From Palaemon carinicauda (Eukaryota; Arthropoda; Malacostraca; Decapoda; Palaemonidae): a DNA stretch of 64,000 bases. The translations under genes and the position numbers were made by a program. The stretch is from positions 62,277,436 to 62,341,435 of the forward strand of contig NC_090729.1 in assembly GCF_036898095.1 (NCBI RefSeq), read 5' to 3'. Below are positions 32,288 through 45,150 of this stretch, piece after piece (the stretch's first letter is position 1; every line of letters starts with the position of its first letter). The notes under the pieces are model-generated. The model had not been told where the DNA came from. It did no database searches and was given only the letters and a program-made list of their open reading frames with translations.

Positions 32288-35240
32288 TTTTTTTTTTTTT
32301 TTTTTTTTTTTGTCAGAGATAAACATTTTTGTTATTGCGGACACATTTCTCTCTACATTCCTGTCTTCTATAGATGGCAGGTCGGTTTCCAGCCTCATAT
32401 TGCAGAGCCTTGTCCACGTAGGTACTCCTAGCATGAGTCTCATGGCATTGTTTTGAATTACCTCTACACTGGCTTTTAGGGTGTCTGTCAGGCTTGTTAG
32501 GGTGGGAGCAGCACAGTCCACTAGAGTTTTGGAGTGGGCTAGATAGTAACTCTTTTGAAAGTGTTCATTGGCTCCGTCGTTTAGCTTTGACATGTATCTC
32601 ATGACTGCCAGTCTTTCATTTGCTCTTTCCTTGAGATTCTTGATTTCCTCCTTAAAGGTAAGTTGTCTATCTATGAAAACTCCTAGGTATGTGTAGCTAT
32701 CCACCCACTCTAGGGGTTCCATTCCTATTGTGAGTGGTGTTAAGAGATTTTGGGCCTTTATTGTCATAGCCATTGTTTTGCCTATGTTTATTTTTAGTCC
32801 TGTCTCGTTTAAGTTTTGGTTATGTCATTCAGTGCACTCTGAATTCTTACCAATCTGACTGACCCTCGTGGTATTACACATAAATCATCCACATAGATGA
32901 ATATCTCCACTAATTCAGGGAGTTGGAGAGAAGATATGTTTTCCATAAGGATGTTGAAAAGGAAGGGGCTGAGAAGTCCTCCCCGTGGAGTTACTTTCTC
33001 CATGTCATGAAAGGCTGATATTGCTCCTTGGAATTTGACTCGGGCTTGTCTTCCTAGCTCATAGTTCTTTGTTCATGCTTGTATATGATCTTTTACTCAT
33101 TTACTGGCCACCAATTGCAGCATTGCAGCTGGGCTGGCTAGCTCGAAGGCTTTTTCAAAGTCTATGAAGACTATAGTTACCTTCTCCTAGTTTATACAGC
33201 TGAGAACATTTGTAATACATTCAGTGGTTCCAATGCCTTTCTGGTATGCATATAGCTGTTTATGCAGGGAACCAATTTTTTATTTCATCCTGTTTAGTAC
33301 AGTTTTTTTTTCTACAGTTTTTTCCATGCAGGATACTACAGCTATTGGTCCCGGGTTTTCTGGATCCTTTAGCTTGGGGATCGGCTGACTGTCCTGTTGC
33401 CTCCACGTCTGGGGCCTTGCGTGCTCAAGGTGTGTCTTGTTCAATAACCTCAGGAATGTGGTTTCGCCTGTTGGACCCATCTGATCATGGTGTAGGTCAT
33501 TCTGTTTGCTTCTGATGCAGTGTCATTGCCCGTTCTGTACGCTGCTCTCAGTTCCTTCGATTGTATACGGGGTGTGTGTGTCATCCTGCAGTTGACAGGC
33601 TGTGTTGATCTCCTCCTACCTAGCTGGCGCCAGTTGCTCCTGAAGCATTCTGGTTTCAGGGGAGAGGTTAGCTGATCCTGTTCTGCTTGCGAAGGCTGTC
33701 ACTATCCTTTCTGCGTCCTCTTGGGGGAGTGGAATAATTGCAGCTGGTTTCCTATTCTTTCCAGCTACTCTGTTCTATCCATTTCCATAATTCAGAGAGA
33801 GATGTGTACTGAGATAAGTTTGTGCACCATTCCATCCATTTTTCTATTTCTATTTCATGAATTTTCTGTTGGACGTCATTAATAACTGCTTGGAGTAGCT
33901 CTCTATTCTCTATTGTGGCTCTTCTTCTGTAGAGTTTTGTGACCCTGTTGAGCCATGTTTTGAGTCTTCTTACTTCCGGGCAGTAGTACCAGGAGTCCTT
34001 GTAGGTGTAGTTCCTTTTCCGTGTCCTAAGGGGCATGGCTTTGCTTCCTGTGTTATGAAAAGCATCAACTAGGTCCTTTTCTAGTTGATCTATGTCCTCT
34101 GGAGGGTTGTAGTTTTCTGCCCACTCTTATAGAGCCAGTCAAAATGTAACCCAGTCTGCCAGGTCTTGACTCCATCTTGGTGGAGGTGGTGGTACTTGAG
34201 GTAGCTGTTGCATCTCCAATTCTATTACTGTGGCGAAGTGGTCACTGACCAAGGTTGACTGCACTCACCATCTGGTTAGGTGCTTGATTGCAGTTGTGGC
34301 AAAAGTCAGATCTAATTTACCTCCTCTTATGTGTGTAGGGTGCCCTGTGTTTATTAGGGAGACTCCTTCAAATTCTCCCAGGCCAAAGGCTATGTGCTCG
34401 CCTGAAAGGTTTTTTGTTGACACGGAGGATAATATAGGATGATATGCATTGAAATCCCCACACATAATGTTTGGTGAGCGTTCTGTGTGTCCAAAAAGCT
34501 GTGTCAGCTGCAGTTCTCCTGGTTCTTCTCAATTTATTTTTCTGTAGAACTTGTATATGGTTATTTTTTGGTTCAGCAATGTTACTTTTACTGCTAGCGT
34601 CTCTACATTGCTGCCACATGGAATTGGATTGTGTAACCTTTGGGGTAGTGTAGGCATTGTAACTTGCAATTCTGAATTTTGTGCCTGTTCTTAAGAATGT
34701 TTCTTATAACTGGATGATATATGTCTCCATGGTTTTGCAGACCGCAATTAGGGAGGACATATTAGGCGTCACTCCAGCTGCGTTCCAATTAAGGATCTTC
34801 ATTATGAAGTGTAGGTGGAAGAGAAGTATCAGGGATCCCTGGGGGCAACGGCAATTACCTTAACCTCTGTTGATGGAGTGGATGAGGTGAGAGTGGATGA
34901 GGTGATAGTGGTTGAGGTGAGAGGGATGATAGGGATGGGATCTGAGGAAGCGGATGTGGAAGGAGTGGGGGAGAGTGAGGATGATGTGGAAGGTTGGGGT
35001 GTTAGGATATGAGGGTTTGTCTCCTGGATAGCATTAGAGGGGGAGGAGGACTTAGCCTTGGTTAAAAAACTCTTTAGGAATACTTTAATAGTACCTGCAC
35101 TGATTCTCCCTGTCATAGCTTGAGTGACAAGGTCAGTCAACTTTTCTGCGAGGATGATTGTTTTAATAAAAATCAGGTCTGTAGGTCGGTTTGTATTGTA
35201 GCCTAAAATTTTTGTTAGCAAGGGCCTTTCCTTTGGTCAA
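32288..35240 (-). pseudogene. LINE C: ORF1 C-terminus, APE endonuclease, RT, poly-A tail
   Basis: A non-LTR retrotransposon read from 35240 to 32288. 35221-34829: C-terminal part of an ORF1 protein, Ser/Thr/Pro-rich, starting inside the protein, so the copy is 5'-truncated. 34465-34265: apurinic-type endonuclease, with CGDFNAYHPIL and GGKLDLTF, the usual Asp-Asn pair and Asp of the active site. 33480-32809: RT, with IPKLKDPENPGPIAVVSCMEK, then TPRGGLLSPFLFNILMENIS, then the catalytic IYVDDL. 32773-32310: thumb and connection with SYTYLGVFIDRQLTFKEEI. The frame breaks several times. The element ends in an A run (32288-32312, T on the plus strand) directly after the thumb region, with no RNase H or 3' UTR. 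I place it in the Jockey/I group broadly. Confidence 0.85.
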
Positions 35241-35389
35241 CCTGTAGGTAACCTGCAATATAAGAAGGTTGGTTGATTAAATAAATTTCAGTAGCAGAGT
35301 AGGGAGGATGGTGTGTATAGGGCCTTATGGTGAGGGAATGAGATGGATTGATGAAAATTTCAGAGGTTATTACCTTGGTGGAGGTAGTC

Positions 35390-38300
35390 TTGAAAGCAAT
35401 TGTCTGTGTAACTCTATGTTTTCAACAATTGCTTTTCCCGGTGAGGGATAAAAATCGTCACACTGGTTTTGCATATAATTCTAATACTGCTGACTTGAAT
35501 GCAGCTTTCATCTCCCAGTAATAATTCAATTCTCTTAATTCTAAGAAGTGTGCCCATTGTATCAGCCCATAGCTAACGATTCAATACACTTATCAATTCT
35601 TAGCAAGCCAGAATATGTAGGATTATTGTATATTCCCTTAGAACAGCAAGATTTCCTTAAGTATTTTGTACAGATTCCAGCCTCCATATTCCTTACAACA
35701 ACACATTTCCCTGCCCTAAAGTCCCAATATGGCACCTCCACTGGGTTACCCTGTGCCCAATGCCTACCTGTTTTGGATGGTGAAGACAGGTAAACCCATG
35801 CGACCTTAGCTTGGGTGTATTCGTGAACGAGCCGTCATACTGACCGGCTGGCTGACCTGGTCAGTCAATCAGAATATCTCTGGCTTGCAACCCCACCTCC
35901 AACTGGACACCCCCCAAACAAAGGGACGGGAAGTTTTCTGTGTCCAGGCGGTGGAGATAGGGAAGAACACAAGCCTGGTAAACTCTGTCTACCAAAAGTG
36001 AGGATTCCAGATGTGGGCCAGTCAAGGGTACAAACTATTTGGTTAACGGCAATTCAATCAACAGCCATTTGAGGATAAGGGCTGTCTTCCAAGTGAGACC
36101 AGGTAAAAACACGTGGTTACTTAGTTTTTCTCCTATTATTTTCCTAGATTAAGTTTTACTTGATTTAGGTTTAGTTGGCTATTACATATTTCTGGTTGTG
36201 TGCGGTGGGATTATGAGTACCAATTTTTGCATATAATTTTTGCTTTCGAGACTAGCACAGTTTAGGGGTCACAGGGCCGCGTGTCCGACCCCATTTCAAT
36301 CATTAATCATTGCAGAAGACCTCGAGTCTAAGCAACCACATTCTTTTTTATTATTTTGCATTTCTTGTGTTACATTTTTTTTTTTTTTGTTTTTATCATT
36401 TTGCTGGTGTTCAGATGTCCATTTCTGTCTATGTAAATTTGTATAATAAAGCAAGGTTAGGTTAATTACCCCTTCGTATTCCCTTTCTTTCATTCATTTG
36501 AATATGTCTATTATATCATTTTATCTCGGGACAGTATACCCGATACTTTGAAATGAATAAGCCCAAATAAGTAATAAGTGTGTTAGTGAGTGACTTAGTA
36601 TTTAATCTCTATGCTTTGAAGGTAAAGATCCATATCTTTAACTCTTAGTTTACTATACATCACCGCTCCCATTCATTGCCATTTTTTCAATAGTTACTTA
36701 ACGAAGGATTCCTGTCCAGCATCTCACTGGGGTCCCTGGGACGGAGCCAAAACAGAGCCTAAAAGTGTAGATGACCTTAGACCTGACAAAGCTAAGGTTG
36801 GCCATCAAATTACTTTTATTTCACGTGTGGAGTTTTCAGGTCTCTGAAAAGGGTACAGTTTTTTTTTTCTTTTTTTTTTTGGCATTTCGAGTGATGGTTC
36901 GTGAAGTACGTCATCAAAGTTATTAAGAGGGTGCTTGTGCCTTGAGTGATAGTGCTCCTTTTCCTCCCTTGCTGATCTGAATAACGCTTGGCACAAACTA
37001 TTCCACCTTTGTCGGGTAAAGCGGACTCAAGAGCTCTTCCCGTATAGGGCGAATTATAATGTCATAAAGTCACATAAAAATCACACTAGCTTCCTGTAAT
37101 GTCATGATACTAATAATATACTAAGTATAATGTGTCATCAAGCAGGAATACTAAAGTATTCTTTGGATACTTCATGACAAAATCTCTACTTTCCTACGAC
37201 GCTAAAGATATATATACAAAATAGAAAATATTTCAGTACATGAGATACTATTTTGTTATTTTTATTGTTGCCCTTTTTGTACGTTTTCACCCTATTTTAA
37301 TGTCTTTTATAATGCCATTATATATCTTATCTTTTTATTATATTAACATCAATGGTTGAGAATATTTTTTATCTTAAATTTCAGAGTTTGAGCTTGTTCC
37401 AGGAATGTCTCCCTACACCATTTAAGCAAAGGTCAGCAGCGGAGGAGAAGGAGCACTATCACTCAGGGTAAAAACACCCTGGTAAAGACTGATGATGTAG
37501 TTCACAAATCTTCACTCTGAATAGAAAAGTGTTCTCTGTCCAGAGGCCTGAAAACTCCACACATGAAATAAATATAATTTGATGGTCTACTTTAGCTTTG
37601 TCATTACTAAAGTCCTCCGCATTCTCCTTAGCTCTCTTGCGGCACTGTCCCATTGACCCCAGTGAGAGGCTGGACATGAATTTCATTTTATGATTGGAGA
37701 CAATGACAATGGAAGGGAGCAGCAGGATGTATTGGAGTAAAATTTGAAGACGAGGATCCTCACCTTCAAAGAACTGAGAATGAATACTAAGCCACTTGCT
37801 AACACACTATTACCTTTGAGTTATTTAGACTTACTCCTTATAATATATCGGGTATGCTGTCCCAAGATCAAACATTCCTATTAGACATAATCAATAAATA
37901 AAGGGAGTAGAAATATCAAAACGTTTGATTAATATAATCCAATTATTTTATTACACAAAAATTACAACAATTAATTGGACATATTACCCTCAGCAAGAGA
38001 GGTTAAAACAAACAAAACGAAACTAACCAACTATAGATCACGAATTTATATACAGAATTCATTCACAATCCCAGGCACTCAGGCCGAATTATGTAAAAGC
38101 CAGTTCCCTAAATCAAATGAAATTGAAAATCTAACCTAATCTTAAAAAGGGGGAAAATTTAAGTGGTCATCTGTTTCACGTGCACTTCTCAAAGTACTTG
38201 AAAAGCAACCCTTTGTCCACAAAATGGATGGTGGACGAAATGCTTGCTTGCCTATCCAACCCCTTGGTCTTTCTCGCTTCTTGACAGATCGGATATCGCC

Positions 38301-38900
38301 ACCACAGTTCTCAGGTTTGGATCTTCCATCTCTCCAGCCGATAGGAAACCAGAAAACCTTCGTCCTTTTGTTTCATTTGGAACTTGGGGTGAGCCAGAGT
38401 AATGTAGGTTGTCCATCAGGTTAAGGTGGCGGTTCGTGAATGAATGGGTTGAACTCTGGGTCAAAGGTCGTCACCTGGGTCATCTCCCGATAGGTGAGTC
38501 TTGGTGTCTTGAGGTGTTAAATCCGGACTTTTGGGCAAGACATTATATTGTTATGAGGAGTTAGTTGGAGGCAGAATTTTGTACAAAATACAAAGAAATC
38601 TTGCATCTATAGGAAAACACATACCTAGTAATCCTACCTATTTTGGCAGACTGGAAATTGATAATTTGAATGAGTAATTAGCAAAGGGTTGGTGCAATGG
38701 GCAAACTTCTTAGAATTAATTCAGACCTGAATTGGTACCGAAGAGGTAAAATAAGCTGCTTATAAGTCAGCAGTACTAGAATTATATTCAAAACTATTAT
38801 GATAATTATCTTGACACACGTTATTTTAGAAAAAAAAATTAATGTACACAGATGTAGGCCTATGGTCTTTGTCTAACTGTTCTTTGCAGTGAAAATGTAA
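35390..38900. repeat. ~3.5-kb imperfect palindrome (arms ~1.7 kb)
   Basis: Sequence reading rightwards from about 35460 is met again on the minus strand reading leftwards from about 38830. Paired anchors: TAATACTGCTGACTTGAATG (35490) with CTAGTACTGCTGACTTATAA (minus, ~38780); GGGACAGTATACCCGATA (36529) with GGGACAGCATACCCGATA (minus, ~37866); CTCACTGGGGTCCCTGGGAC (36724) with CTCACTGGGGTCAATGGGAC (minus, ~37665). All pairs share one centre near 37150-37200. Each arm contains repeat X sequence in its inner part. Arms have small indels, and no terminal repeat or target duplication was identified. Confidence 0.75.
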
Positions 38901-39599
38901 TGACAGAAGTCCTTCAAATAACTGAAGGGTAATTCCATTGATGATTAATGGACATGATAAGCGAATTGATTTTCATTTTGACAAGATGTTAAGCTAGACA
39001 CGTAGTTGAGATTGTGTAGGAACAAGTGTGCATACGCAGTGCATAAGGTAAGCATTACAAAACGGATTTTGAGCAAAGCGAAAAATCTATTTTTGGGTGA
39101 TATGGCCATGTCGTCCTGATGGAAGGCTCCTTGAGGTAGCTTTCTAAGGGATATTTGGCTACAGTGATACTCCCAGAGAATTAACCACAGGTTCCAGAAT
39201 TCTAACTCCTGGGGCGAGTATCCTTAATATAACTTATAAGGATATCGCATAATATCAGGGGACGTATTTTTTGATACGACACATGGCAATCTTCACCCCG
39301 AATAGCTTTTACGCTTTGAGGGGGAAGAATGGTGAAATTGAATGGGAGCCGTTATCAAGGTTACCCGGTGGATACCCTCCCAATACTACTACAGCGTAAC
39401 TATTCCTTGTTGCATTTAAGCATGGATAGCTGTAGATAGAGTAGTTTCGGGTGGGAACTTTCGTTACATAGTTGTATACTCCTTTTTGAAAGAAGGAGGG
39501 TCCATCAGGATGACATGGCCATATCACCCAAAAATAGATTTTTCGCTTTGCTCAAAATCCGTTTTTTGGGCTTTGCCATGTCCTGATGGAAGCTTACCA

Positions 39600-40339
39600 G
39601 AAAATTACTTGAAAGTACTATATTTTTGGGTTTGTGTAAGTGCTTTTACTTTGACTGAGTCCCTTATATGGTCTCCCAGACATTATATATATGACATTAC
39701 CGTTATTTGTCATAAACACTAAGTTTGGAACTAACTTTGGGCTTCCTGCCCCATGCTGGGAAATTGTCGACATCGACTATAGGGCGAAAAAGTTTGTATT
39801 CCGTAGGAACAAAGTGGAGCTTTTCTAAAGATTACCAGGTTGTTCTTTCAGAGGTTATACTTTCAGCATGTTATTTTCTGAAAAAAGATAAAAAGACTCT
39901 GGATTGTTTATTCTTATTCATGTAGGGCGAAAAAGACGCAGATACGTTTAAATGTATTTTATTTGTATAGACAAATATAAAAATACAAAGCAAAATGTAT
40001 CATGAATAGAATCTTTATGACATAATAATATCTTTGGATATATATATTTTTAACATGTAAGAGAAGAAATACATATATTATAATCATCCATACGTGCCAC
40101 TCACAATTGTGAAATTACTTGGTTGATTTCACTTAGATGTTAGATATGTTTCAACACTATGTACAAATGTTCAGATGGCACTGGTGGTATTGGTTAGATT
40201 ATACTGTAATACACCTATATAGAACAGTCTGAAATTTACTATAGTGATTTTCATTAAAGGGTATTACACTCGAAGATGCTAATACCTGTTCACCCAGTCC
40301 ACTGTTAAGTCCCAAAACAGTCCACTGTTAATCGCAGCA
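39600..40339. other. DIRS 3' spacer
   Basis: No coding signal. A short TAGGGCGAAAAAG motif occurs twice (39780, 39925). Confidence 0.5.
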
Positions 40340-41290
40340 CTAGACGATAAGTTTTATAACTCTTCCTGCCGCCACTACAAAGTGTTTTATTTCTTGCACT
40401 TACTTCGCGTAATGTTTATAGAAAACTCTAGAAGACTTCCACCCCGTGTATGAGCGGAGTCTATCAAAGTCCATATGTTGAAAGCAGTTCAACGAGGAAG
40501 CAACTTTTCTAGGATCGTAACCTGCCGGTGTACTATCAGGATCTGCTCTGCGAATAAAATAGGTGAGTTTTGCCCTCTGATGCTTTAGGGATAAGTTTGA
40601 TCCTAAGGCTTCACCTAGGAAGAGCTGTCCCTCTTTGAAGTCTGAAGTTCTTCGGAGATAGACCTTAAGAAACTCTACTGGACATAGAGAGACATCTTCC
40701 TTAAAGAGGGCAGCTCGTTTTTGGAGAGAAAGGTAGGATCAGGAAAAAGATTCAGTTCTCCCTCTTCTGTGAACTGAATATGGCCCTCATATCTAGATAG
40801 GGCCACTATTTCATCAACTCTATCCCCTGAGGCTATAGCGAACAAGAATATCACTTTCTGTGTTAGATCCTTTAGGGTACAATCTTCGTTGTTCAAGTTT
40901 GAAGCATAGTGCAAGACTTTGTCCAAGGCCCATTAAATGGGCTTTGGAGTGGTAGCTGGTTTGAGTGTAGCGCATGCTTTCAGAATCTTATTGAAGATTT
41001 TGTTTGACAGATCCACCTGGAAGGCGTAAAGAAGAGGTCTAGTCAAAGGTGACTTACACATGGTTATTGAGGTGAAAGCCAGGACTTGTTCATGAAGGTT
41101 GATGAAGAAGGAAAGGCAAAAGTCTATCGAGATTTTTGCTGGTTTGTTTGCTTTGACAAAAGAAACTCACTTTTTCCAAGACGATTCATATTGTCTTCTG
41201 GTTAACTTTGACTTATATTCCTCTATAAAGTCGATGTTGTCTTTTGAGATCCCAAACCTTTTCTTGGCTGCTAAGGCGAGAAAATCATGA
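40340..41290 (-). pseudogene. DIRS tyrosine recombinase, second copy
   Basis: From 41290 down: an N-terminal SAM-like domain (LALAAKKRFGISKDNIDFIEE...RRQYESSWKK), a linker, then the catalytic domain DKVLHYASNLNNEDCTLKDL...FAIASGDRVDEIVALSR, which carries the first Arg. Near 40500 the H-x-x-R motif reads GYDPRKVASSL, so the catalytic His is Tyr here, while the copy at 18421-19110 has His. The Trp and nucleophile Tyr (GWKSSRVFYKHYAK) remain and are followed by a premature stop. At least two frame breaks separate these parts. It is inactive. Confidence 0.85.
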
Positions 41291-41489
41291 GATGTAAGTT
41301 TTGGGTTTTCAATGATGAAGCGTAGACAGTCGACTTCGGAACCAGTTGGGATAGAACTGGACTTGGCAGAGGAAACAGCTTCAGCTTCAGTTTTATGACT
41401 AGAGGGAACCAATTGCTCCTGGGCCATTTGGGGGCCACTACTGCTGCTGTTCCCTTGAAGGATCTTAGCTTGTTGAGGACCTTCAGCAG

Positions 41490-42990
41490 GAGATTTGTTG
41501 GGAACAGATAGATGTGATTCCATCTGTTCCATTCAAGGGACATGGCGTCACTTCTGCCCGAGGGTCCTCGTATGGGGCCACATATCGAGGTAGTTTCTTG
41601 TTGTCACTCGTTGCGAAGAGGTCAACCTGCAGTTCTGGGACCTTTTCCAAGATGAAGAAGAATGAGTCTGCGTCTAGGGACAATTCTGTCTCTATCGGTT
41701 TTCGCCTGGATAGAGCGTCCGCCGTCACATTGCGGAACCCTTGTAGGTGGACTGCTGATAAGTGCTATCTTTTCTTCCTTGCTAAGCAAAAGATGGCTAA
41801 CATCACGTGAATGATGTAAGGCGATCTCAAGCCTTGTCGGTTCAGACATTTCACTATTATTTCACTGCCCAAGACCAGCCTGATATGGGCTGATCTCTTA
41901 GGGGATAGTTTCTTTAATGTTAGGAAGACTGCCATGGCTTCCAGAATGTTGATGTGAAAGGTCTTGAACTGGTGCGACAAGTGCCCTTGCACTTTCCTTT
42001 GATGGGAATTGGCTCCCCATCCTTCCGGTGAGGCATTAGTGTGGAAGACCACTGAAGGTTGAGGTGGTTGTAAGGGAATTGTCCTTGTCAGGCTCTTGAC
42101 CTTCGACCACGGCCTTAGAAGCGATCGCGGTAAGGTCGGTCTCAATCTCTGTTGATCTCTTCGAGCGTTTGATGCGCATCCTTTAGTTGTGTTTTTAGCA
42201 CTGGGTCTGTCACTGCTGTGAATTGGAGAGAGTCCAGTACTCTTTTGTGTTGGTATCTTGAAATCTTGTTGGATTTCAGTAGTCTCTTGTCAAAACCTGC
42301 AATCTCTCTCCTCTCCTTCGGTGGAATGGAGAGGGGGTGGGACTGTAAGTTCCAATGGGTTCTTAACCCTTGGAACTCTTGAGCTGGAGAGAGGCGAGTC
42401 TTCTTGTAGTTGATCTTGAAGCCCAGATAGTGGAGGAACTGGATCTCCTTCGTGGCCGCCTGCAGAGAAGCTGTCTTGGATGCTGCCCACACCAGCCAGT
42501 CGTCCAGGTATGCTGCTACCTTGATGCCTTTTAAGTGTAGCTGTTGAACAACTGTGTCCGCAAGTTTTGTGAATATCCTTGGGGCTATATTTAGTCCAAA
42601 GGGCATTGCTGTGAAGACATAATTTGTCTTCTGTAGTTTGAGTCATAGGTAGGAGGGGAGGGGGCGGCAGACTGGTAAGTGCCAATAAGCATCTGCCAGG
42701 TCTATTGAGACCGTGTACGCCCCTTTTGGTGACAGGGTCCTTATGTGTTGTAGGGTTAGCATCCGAAACTTGTTGTTCTTGATGAACTCGTTGAATGGAG
42801 ACAAGTCTAGAATGACTCTGAGTTTGTCCGAGTCTTTCTTTGGCACACAAAACTGCCTTCCCTGGAATTTGATGGACTTTGGTTTCCTTATTACCTTTTT
42901 GTTTAAGGGTTTTAAGGTATATTCTTCCAATAAGGGGTGAAGTGTTGGAAGAATTGAGGAAAAGGAGGTGGAATTTTGTTCCATTTCAAC
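41490..42990 (-). pseudogene. DIRS reverse transcriptase and RNase H
   Basis: RT: 42984-42643 has LLEEYTLKPLNKKVIRKPKSI, then FCVPKKDSDKLRVILDLSPFN and SIDLADAYWHLPV (first catalytic Asp). After a frameshift, 42606-42142 has PFGLNIAPRIFTKLADTVV and the YLDDWLVWA box (the two palm Asp). RNase H: 42145-41765, with VVFHTNASPEGWG, ILEAMAVFLTLKKL and LVLGSEIIVKCLNRQG. Families usually show TDAS and a later D(N/S) at these places, and here they are TNAS and GSE, so two catalytic acidic residues are replaced. 41728-41483 contains TADALSRRKP, the end of RNase H, then LFATSDNKKLPRY. Confidence 0.88.
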
Positions 42991-43128
42991 CCGAGTCCAT
43001 TCTTAACTAGGCTCTGGGCCCAAGGATCGAAGGTCCAACGATTCCAAAAGTGGAAGAGTCTTCCTCCTACCTGAAGCATCTTATTGTTGAGATGATCCAG
43101 AGGGTTTGTTCCCTTGACCACGTCCTCC

Positions 43129-44960
43129 TCAACCCCTTGAAGGGTTTCTTGAGGAGCCTCTTCTGGAGCCTCTGCCTTTAGGGCGAAAGGTAGTGGTGTG
43201 CCTCTCAAAGCCTGGATTAAAGACAGGCGACTGGGCTACCAGCTGCTGGGGCACCATTTGGAAGGTGGTTTGCAGCTGGGCAACCATTTGGGGCACTTTG
43301 GTCATGGTAACAGTGGGATATTGTGCAGGTCTGTGAGACACTCGTGGCTTCTTTTTCTTCCTATTCCTGGATTGGGGACCAGCGTCAGAGGATGATTTCC
43401 TCTTAGAAGACATGCCCCACTTCTGGAGTAGGTTCTTATTCTCCATGGCGGCTTTAGCGACTACCTCCTGGACTATTTCTTTTGGGAAGAGATCCGTGCC
43501 CCAGATGCATGAAGTGATCAGCTTACTGGGCTCGTGTTTGACCGTTGCAGTGGCAAACACATGCTCTCTACAGGGCCTCCTAGCCTTTACGAAAGCATAC
43601 ATGTTCTTCACAAGGGTAGCCATGTGCATCTTGGCCAGGACCGTGTACATATCTGGGGTGTTCGAGAGGCCTGCACACATCTCCATACAGTTCTGGAGAG
43701 ACAAAGAGGTGGCTAGTCTCTCCATTGTCTCCTGTTCCCTTCTCAGAAGATGTTCCAACAACTTTGAAAGGTTCTCGTTGAACTGTTGTCCTGCTATCTC
43801 TGGATCCAGTTTCGAGATTGAGACAGGTTAGATGAACCTCGTTCCATTCCTTCTCGCAGGTAGGCAGGGCTAGAGACAATGGTCTACATTCCTCTAGCGT
43901 AGGGCTTGGTTTACCCGCGTCAATTGCTTTTAGCGTGCAGTTGAGAGCCTTGATCGAAAAGGGAAAAGCTCTGGAGAAAGGAGCAAGGAAGGTAGGGTGC
44001 CTCTTGCTCAAAGCTGAAACATTCGAGTTGGTATAGCTGGCTTTTTTTAGGGTGCTAGTCAAGAGAGCCTGCGCCTTGTCATGTTCAAGGATCATGACCT
44101 CCTTAGGTTCCGTCTCCTCTTGAGATGCTGGTTCATACCGCAATCTCATGAAACATTCTGGGTTAGCCGAAATATTAGGCCAGAATTGGAGATCTTCGAG
44201 GGGTTTGGCCCCCATTTTCTCAGAGATGTATAGTTTCCCATTCATCATGGGCCTATACTCCGCATACCTCCAGGGGTTGGTTTCGGAGCATTGGGTTAAG
44301 TCGGAGACTTTGATAGGCTTGTGAGAGCCTCTGAAAGCACCCGAGCATTGCGCTTCTCTGACATCCCTCCTCATCTCTTGTTCCTTGCAGAAAGTTTCCA
44401 TCATCAGTTGCAGCTGTGCCATGAGCGCTTGGATAACAGCTGGTCCGATTGAGGGGTTGGGGCCGAAGAGGTTGACGGCACCGGTTGAAATGCCATTACA
44501 GAAATTGTGGGTCTTCTGTTACTGTCGATAAGGATCCTTCTTCCTCCTCGGGTGGCTGGGCCTCCTCTCCTTCAGGATTTTCTTGTAGAATATCCTTTTC
44601 GGTGCCTGAGGACACCTTCGACATCCAATCTTAATTGGATGTCCATGCCTTCAAGAGCCTTATTGATGTCAGCCACTATCATCAGCTGGATGGGATGAAG
44701 GGAGGCTTGACCTGTGCCTGAGGCACAACTGCGTCGGATTGTGTCTTAATGAACAGAAGTCTTCTCATGGAGAGAAGGACTACCGTATTATTATAGTTTA
44801 GTACAATAATTAGGGTTGTAGGGACTACTGTTTCTACTGCCTTCTTTCGAGAATGAGGATTCAAATGGAAGGGGAGAGAATGCATTGACTCTAGCTTCCA
44901 TCCAGCCACAATTTCTGTTACCTGTATTGCCAGTTCCAGGGTTTGGGGATGGCAGTCCAA
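43129..44960 (-). pseudogene. DIRS gag, minus-strand copy
   Basis: The 44422-43580 frame (280 aa) and 43761-43129 frame (210 aa) overlap out of register, and an upstream piece (44960-44682) carries LLFIKTQSDAVVPQ. The order matches the plus-strand gag at 21390-23234: LQFW.N..A.PECF.RL..EPA..EETEPKEVM, then KRHPTFLAPFSRAFPF, then C-terminal KRKSSSDAGPQSRNRKKKK. The cysteine-rich head is not clear in this copy. Frameshifts make it non-functional. Confidence 0.8.
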
Positions 44961-45150
44961 GGGAGGACTGAAAAATACTCAAAGTTGTAATGGCTTTCCC
45001 ACCTGCAGCCGCCAGGGCTGGCTTAACCTTTCCTGGAGCTTTGATTCTGTTAGGGAGATGGTTGAAGCGACAACCTAACCGCCTTTGTAGGAGCCCGGCC
45101 GGTAACTCAGTCAGCCCGACAAGCGGGGGAGATTGTAGAATACCGGCCAC

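Noticed and set aside
36240..36446. Plus-strand 68-aa frame in the palindrome
   Set aside because: It rests on a poly-T run and has no counterpart in the other arm.
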